Assembly: GCA_963822825.1 (NCBI GenBank)
Contig: CAWGIW010000013.1
Coordinates: 186,001-250,000 of the forward strand
Length of the DNA stretch: 64,000 nucleotides
Source of the DNA: JAWWPY01 sp963822825
Lineage (GTDB): Bacteria > Actinomycetota > Actinomycetes > Streptosporangiales > Streptosporangiaceae
Reading direction: 5' to 3'
The translations under genes and the position numbers were made by a program. The notes below the pieces were generated by a model. The model saw only the letters and a program-made list of their open reading frames with translations. It was not told the origin of the DNA and made no database searches. Shown here piece after piece: positions 40,649 to 49,021 of this stretch; positions within the stretch are counted from its first letter, which is position 1; the number at the start of each line of letters is the position of its first letter.

Positions 40649-43263
40649 GACCTCGGGAGAGCCGGAGACGGAAAATATTCCGTTCGAGCCGGCCCAGCTC
40701 CTGCCGCTCGCTCTGTCCAGGCCTCGGGACGCTCTGCTCGCCGCGCGTTCCGTGCTGGCCGGGCGGCCCAGCGCGTACGACGCCTCACTGGCTCACCACG
40801 CGCTGGGGATCGTGCTGCGTGACCACGGGAACCTCCCGGGAGCGATCGCCGAGCTGAGGAAGGGAGTCAGGCTGGCCCAGGCGTCAGGCCGCCCCGAGCG
40901 CGAGGTTGACGTGCAGGCCACCCTCGGCGTCACGCTGGCGTGGACCGGCCGCACCCGGCAGGGGCTAGCGGTGCTGGACGAGGCGGTGCGGGCGTCGCGC
41001 GGCGGCCCCGCCGGCCGCGTGCTCATGCGGCGGGCCTCCGTGCTCAGGGATCTGGGTCGCTACCCGGAAGCACACGACGACCTGTGCCGCGCTCTGCCCT
41101 ACCTCCGCCGGGCGGCCGACACGGTGTGGGAGGCACGCTCACTGATGCATCGAGCCGAGGTCTTTCTCGGGCTCGGGCTTCCGGGGCGGGCGGGCGCGGA
41201 CTTCGCGCGGGCCGAGGAGCTGTTCGCGGCCACGGGGCAGGAACTCGAGTACGCGAAGGCCCGGCATAACCGGGGGCTGGCGGCGCTGATCCGCGGCGAC
41301 CTTCCTGAGGCGCTTGGCTATTTTGACGAAGCAGGCCACCGCTACGACGCGCTGGGCGAAACCAACCCAGATCTCGCCATCGACCGCTGCTCGGCGCTGC
41401 TGGCCGCGGGGCTGGCCGGAGAAGCGGCCCGAGAGGCCGACGCCGCGCTCAGCCGGATGGCTCCGGGCGGCGGGATCGCGTTCAAGCGGGCGGAGCTGCT
41501 CTTCGCGGCGGCCACCGCCGCGCTGGCCGCCGGCGACACGGCCGCCGCGGAAGAGCGGGCCCGCCATGCGCATCGGCTGTTCCGGACGCAGGGGCGGGCG
41601 GTCTGGACAGCGCGCGCTGACCTCGTCCTCGCTCAGGCCAGGTATGCCGCAGGCGACCGTTCCACGAATCTGCTTCGCTGCACCGAGCGGGTCGCCGCCC
41701 GCCTGGAGGCGTCCCGGGCCGGCGAGGCGCCGCGGGCGCAGCTGCTGGCCGGCCGGGTCGCGCTCAGCCTGGGATGCATCACCAAAGCCGACCGGTACCT
41801 CGAGCGCGCCGGGAGGTCACGCCGCCGCAAGCCGCCGTTGACCCGCAGCGTGGCCTGGCTCGCCCGGGCGCTGCAGGCCGACGCGCGCGGCGACGCCCGA
41901 GCCACCCTCGCCGCCTGCGGGCGCGGGCTCGACGCCCTCGACGAGCACCAGAGCAGGCTCGGGGCCACCGAACTGCGTGCGTATGGCACGGCGCACGGCG
42001 CTGAGCTGGCCATGCTGGCCCAGCGCGATGCGCTCCGGCGCGGCGACGCGCCGGCTGTTGCTGTGGAGCGAGCGATGGCGGGCGACCACTCTCGCTTCCC
42101 GGAGTACCCCATCCGGGGATGACCCGGAGCTCGTGGCCGAGCTGTCAGCGCTGCGCGGTGTGACCCGGCTCCTCGAAACGATTGAGCTGGCCGGCCGCCG
42201 GCGGCACGCTCTCGAAGGTGAGCGGCGGCGACTGGAGACAGCGGTACAGGCCCGCACGCGCCGGTCACTGGGCCGCCGCACGCGGGAGACACGAGAGTTC
42301 GACCCCGGCGCGCTCTTCGACGAGCTCGGCCCGGCCCGGCTGATCGAGCTCGTCGAGGTGGACGGCGTGCTTCATGTGATCGTTGTCGCGGACCGGCGGG
42401 TGCGACTGCATGTGGCTGGCAGCATTCCCGAGCGCGAGGTCGAGATGAATCGCTTCATGCTGCGCCGCCTGGCGTACCGCCCCCGGCAGCCAGCCGACGA
42501 GCTGATGCTGGCCCAGGGGGGCGCCCGGCTGGAGGCCGCGCTGCTCGGTCCCGCCGCAGCGGAGCTGGGAGACGGTCCAGTCGTGGTCATTCCGCCCGGC
42601 CGGCTGCGGGCCGTGCCGTGGACGCTGATGCCATCGTTGCGTGACCGTATCGTGAGCGTGGCGCCGTCCGCGTCAACCTGGCTGCAGGCCCGCCGCGGAA
42701 AGCCTCCCGCCCACCGGCGGGTCGCCCTCGTCGTCGGGCCGGGGCTGGCGACCGGCGGCGCGGAGGTCGCGGCGCTGCACCTTCGCTATCCCGAAGCCGT
42801 GCTGCTCGGTCAGGGCCGGGCGACAGCCGAGCATGTGCTGAGCGCACTGGACGGCGCCTGGCTCGCGCACATCGCCGCCCACGGCACGTTTCGGGCTGAC
42901 AATCCCCTGTTCTCGTCGTTGCAGCTCGACGACGGACCGCTCACCGTGCACGACTTCGAACGCCTGGACCGGGCACCGCACCGTCTGGTCCTGTCCAGCT
43001 GCGACTCGGCGGTAGCGGCCGCAGTGGGTTCCGACGAGCTGCTAGGCCTCGTGAGCAGCCTGGTGCCGCTCGGCGCGGCCGGAATCGTGGCCAGCATCGT
43101 GCCCGTCAACGACCTGGCCGCGGTGCCCCTCATGCTGGCCCTGCACGACGCCCTTCGAGGCGGCGCGGCATTGCCCGAGGCGCTGCTGACCGCGCGCCAG
43201 GCGGCCAGCGGCAACCCGCTGGCCGAAGCGACCGCGCATTCCTTTGTGGCCCTCGGCGCCTGA
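40647..43263 (+). pseudogene. TPR-CHAT protein (caspase-like), frameshifted
   Basis: The first frame (to 42122) encodes tetratricopeptide-like helices: LAHHALGIVLRDHGNLPGAI, ATLGVTLAWTGRTRQGLAVL, SVLRDLGRYPEAHDDLCRAL and further repeats to about residue 470. Near 42050 the frame changes; the second frame carries RLLLWSERWRATTL, then the CHAT domain with DGVLHVIVVADRRVRLH, VVVIPPGRLRAVPWTLMPSL, the catalytic His of AHIAAHGTFRADNPLFSSLQ and Cys of LVLSSCDSAVAAAVGSDE. The reconstructed protein has about 870 residues. CHAT peptidases are caspase relatives activated through TPR or other sensors. ATG 40647 overlaps the divergent peptidase start. Single-base error or real inactivation cannot be told apart. 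Confidence 0.82.
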
Positions 43264-43272
43264 CGCGGGTCG

Positions 43273-43755
43273 CTATCCGGTCGCCAGGGTGGACGTGGTC
43301 TCACGGTGGCGAGGATCATCGAGTTGCGCCACACTCTGCACCAGGGAAGCGTTGAGCCTGGTCAGGGCGGACCCGAGGCCGATCTGCTGGGCACCGTCCC
43401 AGTTGCTGACCAGTGCTTCGATCCAGCGCCGCCGGTCCCGCTCGACTTCGCGCATCGACTGACGGCCCTCGGGAGTCAGCACGATGGTCAACGAGCGTCC
43501 GTCGGCGGGGTTGGAGCAGCGTTCGGCGAATCCATGGCGTTCGAGGGCGGTGATCTGGCGGGTGACCGTCGAGGCATCGAGACGCAAGGCCAAGGCCAGA
43601 GCGTTCGTGCTGACCGGCCCTAGATCTTCGAGCATGCGCATGGCCAGGTAGCCGGCCCGGTCGACGCGCACGTAGAGCGAACTGCGCCGGGCGAAGGTCT
43701 CGAGGTGGCGGACGAGCTTCATCAGCTCCAGCTCAATGATCCCGATCGCGTCCAC
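43273..43755 (-). CDS. MarR family transcriptional regulator
   Basis: About 160 residues. The helix-turn-helix is VSTNALALALRLDASTVTRQITALERHGFAERC and the wing is NPADGRSLTIVLTPEGR, as in MarR proteins. GTG 43755 or ATG 43722 are better starts than ATG 43842, because a TATAAT on the minus strand (43775-43780) suggests transcription begins just before 43755. It is divergent from a DMT-family exporter and probably represses that gene until a small aromatic or toxic ligand binds. Confidence 0.82.
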   Translation of the reverse strand: MDAIGIIELELMKLVRHLETFARRSSLYVRVDRAGYLAMRMLEDLGPVSTNALALALRLDASTVTRQITALERHGFAERCSNPADGRSLTIVLTPEGRQSMREVERDRRRWIEALVSNWDGAQQIGLGSALTRLNASLVQSVAQLDDPRHRETTSTLATG

Positions 43756-43774
43756 TTCGCCCGAATCATTGGGA

Positions 43775-43838
43775 ATTATAGCGATTCCCCCGCTCTTACC
43801 ATCCGTGTACAATTTAGCCAAACATCTGTATGATACAC
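43775..43838. promoter_or_regulatory. Promoter and operator candidates between marR and the DMT exporter
   Basis: A perfect -10 hexamer TATAAT for marR is read on the minus strand at 43775-43780. The 11-base palindrome TGTATGATACA (43828-43838) and TGTACA (43806-43811) lie upstream, toward the exporter gene start at 43864. Either could be a MarR site. No canonical -35 is seen. Confidence 0.45.
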
Positions 43839-43863
43839 GCATCTTGGCTGGGGGCGGGATTCG

Positions 43864-44781
43864 ATGGTTTTCGTGCTGGCCCTGGCCGCTTCGCTGGCCA
43901 ACGCCCTGACGAGCGTGTTCCAGCGGATGGGGGTCGAGAACGCGCCCGCGGCCAGCACACTGAAGCTCAGCCTCCTCATGTACGCGCTGCGCCGGCGGAT
44001 CTGGCTCCTCGGGTTCGCCCTCATGATCCTTTCCTTCGTGCTCCAGGCCGCCGCCTTGCACGCCGGCCGCCTCTCCCAGGTCCAGCCGATCCTCACCACC
44101 GAACTGGTTTTCCTCGTCGCGATCCTGGCGGTCTGGTTCGGATTTACCATCGGGCCACGCGAATGGCTCGGGTCGCTGGCCGTTACCGGTGGCCTGGCCG
44201 GATTCCTGTACTTCGCCCATCCCGAGTACGGCAACCTGTCCCCGCCGCTGTGGGAGTGGATGGTCACCGGCGGGGCATGCAGCGTCGCCATCGCCGTCGC
44301 CGTCGTGCTCGCACGACGCGCGCGCGGCTGGTGGTCGGCCGCTTTGTTCGGAGCCGGAGCGGCCATCAGCTTCGCCTTCACCTCGGCCTGCACCAAGGCG
44401 GTCTCGGACTTCGCGGCCACGGACTGGATCTCGCTGTACCGCCACTGGCAGACCTACGCCCTGGCCTTCTTCGGGGTCCTCGCCGTCTTCCTGGCTCAGA
44501 ATGCCTTTCACGCGGGGCCGATCGCCGCTTCCCAGTCGACCCTCGTCCTGGTCGACCCCCTGGCCAGCATCCTGATCGGCGTGGGGCTCTTTGGCGACAA
44601 CCTGCGGACCGGCGGCTCCTGGGGGCCCCTGGAGGCGCTGTCGCTCCTGGCCATGTTCGCCGGGGCGTTCTCCCTCGCCCATTCACCTCTGGTGGCCGGG
44701 ATGAAGGGTGGCGGCGACCAGTACCACGAACGGCTCTCCCAGCGCTCCCGGCCGATCAGCGGGCTGCGTCAGAGCAATTAG
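43864..44781 (+). CDS. DMT superfamily transporter (EamA-like)
   Basis: A 305-residue membrane protein with nine or ten hydrophobic helices. It starts VFVLALAASLANALTSVFQRMGVENAP and contains LGFALMILSFVLQAAALHAGRLSQVQPILTTELVFLVAILAVW and ASQSTLVLVDPLASILIGVGLFGDNL, typical of the drug/metabolite transporter fold with duplicated helices. A 30-residue basic cytosolic tail follows. It is divergent from marR and is probably its target, exporting a small molecule or drug. No substrate can be named. Confidence 0.8.
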   Translation: MVFVLALAASLANALTSVFQRMGVENAPAASTLKLSLLMYALRRRIWLLGFALMILSFVLQAAALHAGRLSQVQPILTTELVFLVAILAVWFGFTIGPREWLGSLAVTGGLAGFLYFAHPEYGNLSPPLWEWMVTGGACSVAIAVAVVLARRARGWWSAALFGAGAAISFAFTSACTKAVSDFAATDWISLYRHWQTYALAFFGVLAVFLAQNAFHAGPIAASQSTLVLVDPLASILIGVGLFGDNLRTGGSWGPLEALSLLAMFAGAFSLAHSPLVAGMKGGGDQYHERLSQRSRPISGLRQSN

Positions 44782-44800
44782 CCAGGGGCGCACGCGGCGG

Positions 44801-45190
44801 TCAGCGACCGTCCTCGGCGGGCGGCTGGCCGCCATCGCGCTGCCCCTCCGGAGCCGGGCCAAGCGCGCTGGCCAGGTTGTCGTGTATCTCGATAAGCTGC
44901 TGCGCGCCGATGACGGAGAACACTCTCATGACCCCCGGCGAGCCGATGACAAGCCGCAGTTCGCAGCCGGCGGCGGTGGCTTTCCGGCCCGTGAGCATGA
45001 CGGCTCTCACCCCGGCCGAGTCGCAGAATGCGGTCGAGGTCATGTTGACGACCAGGGCCGCGGGCCGCTGGCCGAGGGCCGCGAGCAGGCCCTCCTGCAC
45101 CGCGGCACCGTTGGACATGTCAATCTCCTCAGGCATCGTGATGACGGCCAGACGCCCGTGCCACCGCACGGGCAAAAGCTCTGACTGCAC
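44801..45190 (-). CDS. STAS domain anti-sigma factor antagonist
   Basis: A 129-residue protein with a full STAS fold: RLAVITMPEEIDMSNGAAVQEGLLAAL, then the phosphorylation loop VVNMTSTAFCDSAGVRAVMLTGRKA with the conserved Ser after CD, and LRLVIGSPGVMRVFSVIGAQQLIEIHDNL. Partner-switching proteins of this type release sigma factors from anti-sigma kinases. The divergent neighbour has the matching HATPase domain, so the two probably interact. The tail after residue 110 is disordered. Confidence 0.87.
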   Translation of the reverse strand: MQSELLPVRWHGRLAVITMPEEIDMSNGAAVQEGLLAALGQRPAALVVNMTSTAFCDSAGVRAVMLTGRKATAAGCELRLVIGSPGVMRVFSVIGAQQLIEIHDNLASALGPAPEGQRDGGQPPAEDGR

Positions 45191-45405
45191 GACCTATCAC
45201 CCGCCTGAGCGAGACCGGAAAAGCCGGCGCCAGCCCGGGCCGGTGAGCCAGGAACTTTACCGCAACGATGGGCGCCGGTGAGCATCTTATCCAGGTCAAG
45301 TACCGCGGGCAGAGTACAATTTCGCTGCGGACGGATAGCTGACGCGGCCGATGTGAATGCCCGCGAGCCTCGGCAGGCCGGACCCACGATGCTGAAGGAT
45401 GCGGG

Positions 45406-46350
45406 ATGAGCGTGCTGCTGGAGCCGGTAACGCACGACACCGGCGGGTACCGCCACGAGGCTTTCCTGTACTCCGGCACGGCCGAGTTCCTGGCCGGGAC
45501 GACGTCGTTCATAGGCCGGGCCATCGATGCCGATGACCCGGTACTCATCCTGCTGAGCGCTCCGAAGATCGGCCTGCTGCGCCGCGAGCTAGGGGCGGCG
45601 GCCCGGAACGTGAGCTTCGCCGACATGACCGATATCGGCGCCAATCCGGCCCGAATCATCGCCGCATGGTGGCGGTTTGCCAATGTCCATGGCGGGACCG
45701 CCCGGCTATGCGGGATCGGCGAACCGCTATTTCCCGGGCGTTCCGCGGCGGAGATCGCCGAATGCCAGCTCTATGAGGCGCTCCTGAACGTCGCCTTCGA
45801 CGCTTCGACGCCGCTGCGGCTGCTGTGTCCCTACGATCTGGACACGCTGGCCCCTGAGGTGATCGAAGAAGCCCAGCACTCTCATCCGTTCCTCGCCCAG
45901 GGCGGCGAACGGCGGCCTAACGCCACCTTCCGGCCCATCGACCTCACCGAACCGTACGCCCAGCCGTTGCCGGCCCGGCCGGACGACGCGACCTGCATGT
46001 CCTTTGCGCCGGGTGGGCTCCGCCGGGTGCGGGCCTTCGTGGCGGCGGAGACCCGGCGCACGGGACTGGGCCAGCAGTCAGCTGCCTCGCTGGTGACGGC
46101 GGTCAACGAGATCGCGACCAACAGCCTGAAGCACGGCGGCGGGGACGGCGAACTCCGCGTCTGGACCGACGGCCATTCGCTCGTCTGTGAGGTGTCTGAC
46201 CGCGGCCACCTCACCTCGCCGCTCGTCGGGCGGCTGCCCCCGGCTCCCGATGCCGGGGCCGGCCTGTGGGTGGCCAACCAGTTCTGCGATCTGGTTCAGA
46301 TCTACTCCACGGCCGAGGGCACCACCGTGCGTGTCCACCAGAAACTATGA
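45406..46350 (+). CDS. MEDS-HATPase_c anti-sigma-type regulatory protein
   Basis: A 314-residue protein of two domains. Residues 10-180 resemble the MEDS domain (YRHEAFLYSGTAEFLAGTTSFIGRAIDADDPVLILLS; LLCPYDLDTL). Residues 205-314 are an RsbW-like ATPase domain: LRRVRAFVAAETRRTGLGQQSAASLVTAVNEIATNSLKHGG (N-box), LVCEVSDRGHLTSP (G1-like) and AGAGLWVANQFCDLVQIYSTAEGTTVRVH. It lacks a histidine phosphoacceptor domain. Such proteins phosphorylate STAS antagonists and bind sigma factors. The STAS gene lies divergently 215 bases away. Confidence 0.85.
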   Translation: MSVLLEPVTHDTGGYRHEAFLYSGTAEFLAGTTSFIGRAIDADDPVLILLSAPKIGLLRRELGAAARNVSFADMTDIGANPARIIAAWWRFANVHGGTARLCGIGEPLFPGRSAAEIAECQLYEALLNVAFDASTPLRLLCPYDLDTLAPEVIEEAQHSHPFLAQGGERRPNATFRPIDLTEPYAQPLPARPDDATCMSFAPGGLRRVRAFVAAETRRTGLGQQSAASLVTAVNEIATNSLKHGGGDGELRVWTDGHSLVCEVSDRGHLTSPLVGRLPPAPDAGAGLWVANQFCDLVQIYSTAEGTTVRVHQKL

Positions 46351-46403
46351 CGCCTCCGGCCATCCCCCGGTGGAAGTGCGCGGGTTTCCAGGAGCGGTAT
46401 CAG

Positions 46404-46490
46404 CCCAGGTGCCGGGTGAAAAACCGCAGCGCGCTGTCCAGCTCGAAGACCGGGAGGTCCCCGTGCTTGCCGGTGTTGGCGTGCAGCGTC
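46404..46490 (-). pseudogene. C-terminal remnant of an alpha/beta hydrolase-like protein
   Basis: The minus strand reads LHANTGKHGDLPVFELDSAL then RFFTRHLG and a TGA. An HxN/G-GH loop with the catalytic His followed by a closing RFF.RHL helix is typical of the end of alpha/beta-hydrolase or prolyl-oligopeptidase-like proteins. Nothing upstream continues it. It sits about 70 bases from the dispersed palindromic element. Confidence 0.45.
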
Positions 46491-46560
46491 TAACACGTAC
46501 CACAGCAGTCACTGGGGTCCCAGAATCCATCGAGTCTCGGGCACTAAGCCCCGTCGCCAA

Positions 46561-46619
46561 CGGCACCGGTGCGCCATTGGTGTCGTCCCCACGACACCAA
46601 AAGCGCTTTTGGTGTCGTT
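46561..46619. repeat. Dispersed palindromic element, second locus
   Basis: The 25-base unit beginning CGGCACCGGTGC (46561-46585) is identical to both copies at 17.25-17.31 kb. It is followed by a perfect 28-base palindrome at 46591-46618 with half-site ACGACACCAAAAGC. GGTGTCGT at 46579-46586 also pairs with ACGACACC at 46591-46598, giving a short hairpin with loop CCCC. Confidence 0.85.
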
Positions 46620-46884
46620 GCAGGTGCTGTACCTGCTGCCCAGCCAGCCGTCACCGCCCACACATCAGCGTCCACGACCGGATGCTGCCAACAGGCCTGG
46701 CCGGACTCACCGGACCGAACCCAGCACGACCGCGCACAGCCGCCCGCACCCCACCAGGCCGCGATCGGCGAACCGGCCCAGCACGCAGGCATAGCCGCCC
46801 GACCACCCGGAACACACCCAGCCCGCAGCCCCGCACGATCAGCAAACTCGACCCGATCTCGCCGGCTCCGCCGCCCCAGCTCAC

Positions 46885-47388
46885 CTAGCGGCGGCCGAGT
46901 GTGGCGCGGATCATTCCCGCGAGGCCGGCGGGAAAGACAACCTCCGCCGTCGTGTCCAGTTCTGAAAGCGTCCACCATCGCCATGCGGCTATGCCATCAG
47001 AAGCGTGCATCGCGGCCACGTCTCCCAGCTCACGCTGGGCCCGGTCGGTTCGCGCCAGGAACAGACGTTCGTACTGGCGCACGACCCGGCCACCGTGCTC
47101 CATGGTCCGCACGTGCCGGTGAACCTCACCCAGCACGGTGACATCCCCCCAGCCGGTCTCCTCGGCCAGCTCACGGCGCGCAGCTGCCGTATAGGACTCG
47201 CCCGGGTTCAGCCCGCCGCCGGGAGTGGCCCAGTGCCGCCCCTCCGGGGAATCGTTGTCGTATCGCAGCAGCAGGACACGCTCACCGGGATCGAGCACGA
47301 TGACCCGCCCCGCGCGCCGCAGCCGCGGCCCAGCCGCCGGCCCGGGCCCGGAGTCAGCCAGGTCCTCGTATGGGTCCATGCTCTTCAT
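46885..47388 (-). CDS. NUDIX hydrolase
   Basis: A 167-residue protein. The Nudix box GGGLNPGESYTAAARRELAEETGW (about residues 56-79) fits GX5EX7REUXEEXGU completely, with the metal-binding REXXEE. RVIVLDPGERVLLLRYD and HWATPGG precede it as in nucleotide-processing members. It hydrolyses a nucleoside-diphosphate-X compound; the identity of X is not evident. It is divergent from the WYL regulator gene with a 60-base gap. Confidence 0.9.
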   Translation of the reverse strand: MKSMDPYEDLADSGPGPAAGPRLRRAGRVIVLDPGERVLLLRYDNDSPEGRHWATPGGGLNPGESYTAAARRELAEETGWGDVTVLGEVHRHVRTMEHGGRVVRQYERLFLARTDRAQRELGDVAAMHASDGIAAWRWWTLSELDTTAEVVFPAGLAGMIRATLGRR

Positions 47389-47448
47389 TGTGCCGGGCGA
47401 CCCTCACGTGACCCTCGAGTGTCGGCACTGGGCGGTAGCGTCCGTGGC

Positions 47449-48243
47449 ATGAACCGGACCGATCGGCTCTACGCCCTGGTCGAGGAGTTGCGGGCGGCCG
47501 CCCCGCGTCCGCGTTCGGCGCGGCAGCTGGCCGAGCGCTATGAGGTCAGCACGCGGACGGTCGAGCGGGACATCCTGGCGCTGCAGGAATCCGGCGTCCC
47601 GGTATACGCGGAGACCGGGCGGCGCGGAGGCTACGTCATCGACAAGACGGTGACGCTCCCGCCGCTGAACTTCACGGCGGCCGAGATGGTCGCGATAGCG
47701 GTGTCGCTGGCCCGGGATGAGGTGACGCCGTTCGCGGCCGCGGCGCGCAGTGCGCTGCGGAAGGTGCTGGCTGCCTCCTCGGCCGCGCATGCGGCGGAGG
47801 CCGGGGAGCTCATGAACCGGATCCGGCTGGTCGCGGCCGGCGGGGCGGAAAGCCCCGGCGCTGCCCGACGGCATACCGCCGACCGTCCCGGGCCAGCGGT
47901 GGGGGCGGCCGCGGCGGCACCGCCTCGCATCGGCCCGGCCAGGGCATCGGTCCCGCTGGCGATCCAGGAGGCGATCATCGCCCGCCATGTCCTCACCCTG
48001 GACTACCGCGACCGGCACGACCTCGTGACCGTCCGCGACGTTGAACCGGTGGCGTTCGTCGGCTCGCGCACGCAGTGGTACCTGATGGCCTGGTGCCGCC
48101 TGCGGCAGGGGACACGAGCCTTTCGCGTGGACCGGATCCGGGCCGCGGCCGATACCGGCGAGATGGCACCGGACCGCTCGTACTCAGACCTCGACGTGGA
48201 TATCCCCGGCGCTCTCCTGCGCCGTCCCGATCTCGCGGTGTGA
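47449..48243 (+). CDS. WYL domain transcriptional regulator (YafY-like)
   Basis: A 264-residue regulator. The DeoR-like helix-turn-helix is RSARQLAERYEVSTRTVERDILALQESGVPVYAETGRRGGYVI (about residues 22-64). The WYL domain is in the second half, with SRTQWYLMAWCRLRQGTRAFRVDRI; the WYL tripeptide is at 206-208. ATG 47449 was chosen because homology starts there. WYL domains bind nucleic acid or nucleotide ligands. It is followed by a VOC-protein gene. Confidence 0.87.
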   Translation: MNRTDRLYALVEELRAAAPRPRSARQLAERYEVSTRTVERDILALQESGVPVYAETGRRGGYVIDKTVTLPPLNFTAAEMVAIAVSLARDEVTPFAAAARSALRKVLAASSAAHAAEAGELMNRIRLVAAGGAESPGAARRHTADRPGPAVGAAAAAPPRIGPARASVPLAIQEAIIARHVLTLDYRDRHDLVTVRDVEPVAFVGSRTQWYLMAWCRLRQGTRAFRVDRIRAAADTGEMAPDRSYSDLDVDIPGALLRRPDLAV

Positions 48244-48337
48244 CGCGGGAAAGCTGGCCCGAAACACCGACAGAGGGCTGTCGCCAAGGTCCGGCAGAGT
48301 TCCGTCACGACACGTTGCCCACTGAGACGAGGAACCC

Positions 48338-48706
48338 ATGTCCGCTCCTGCCCAGAACACCGTCGCCTGGTTCGAGATCGGCGCCCCGGACGTCGAGGCG
48401 GCCAAGGCCTTTTACGGTCCGCTGTTCGGCTGGTCGTTCGCCCCGGACGGCGCGTACACGATGATCACCGCCCCCGGGGCGGCCGGCCTCTCCGGCGGCA
48501 TCTTCGACACTGGCGGCAACATCCCGCCGTACGCCGTGTTTGTCGTCAGGGTGGCGGATGTCGCCGCGACCGCCGCCCAGACCGAGAAGCTCGGCGGCCA
48601 GGTCGTTGTCGCGCCGATAACGCTGGAGGACGGCATGACCGTCGCTTACCTCACCGACCCCAACGGCAGCATGTTCGCCCTGTTCAGCCCCAAGCCAGAG
48701 AGCTGA
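48338..48706 (+). CDS. VOC family protein (glyoxalase/bleomycin-resistance-like)
   Basis: A 122-residue single-domain protein. It starts NTVAWFEIGAPDVEAAKAFYGPLFGWSF, the classic beta-alpha-beta opening, and ends MTVAYLTDPNGSMFALFSPK, where the DPNG turn and following residue shape the metal site. Half of the normal double module is present, so it should dimerise. The usual metal ligands are only partly conserved, so it may be a binding protein. It follows the WYL regulator gene and is probably controlled by it. Confidence 0.83.
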   Translation: MSAPAQNTVAWFEIGAPDVEAAKAFYGPLFGWSFAPDGAYTMITAPGAAGLSGGIFDTGGNIPPYAVFVVRVADVAATAAQTEKLGGQVVVAPITLEDGMTVAYLTDPNGSMFALFSPKPES

Positions 48707-48728
48707 GCAGCGGTAATACGCCATCCTC

Positions 48729-48975
48729 AGCCAGACCCCACGCCGGCCGGATTGGCTTCACCGGCCAGGTACGTCCCGTGGCCCTGGCTCACCAACGGCC
48801 CCTCGAAAGTCAGCACCTCGTTGACCAGGCCGCCCGCCTGATTGCGGTAGTTGATCACGAGCGTGGCGACCCGAGGTACACGCCCACTACCTCGAAACGC
48901 AGATCGGGGATCCGCCGGAGACCCTCGCGCCAGTACTCCCCCAGTGCGGCCTTCCCGGCCGCGCTGGCCAGCGGC
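48729..48975 (-). pseudogene. SnoaL/NTF2-like protein, truncated and frameshifted
   Basis: The minus strand reads PLASAAGKAALGEYWREGLR then RIPDLRFEVVGVYLG, typical of the middle of a SnoaL-like NTF2 fold. The frame then changes near 48870 and continues VATLVINYRNQAGGLVNEVL, TFEGPLVSQGHGTYLAGEAN, to a stop. The first 30 or so residues with the start codon are missing at the 48975 end. The remnant lies between the VOC gene and the histidine kinase gene, whose start is only 47 bases away. Confidence 0.6.
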
Positions 48976-49021
48976 TAGTTACTCAGCGTATGGTAAATGC
49001 TACAACTAGTAATATTGAGGG

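Larger units (their letters stand above)
46351..46884. other. Gap holding a hydrolase remnant and a palindromic repeat
   Basis: The 530-base space contains the tail of an alpha/beta hydrolase at about 46404-46490 and the dispersed palindromic element at 46561-46619. The last 260 bases are C-rich on the plus strand, with several open frames on both strands but no recognisable family, no ribosome binding site and no hairpin that I could support. Confidence 0.5.
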
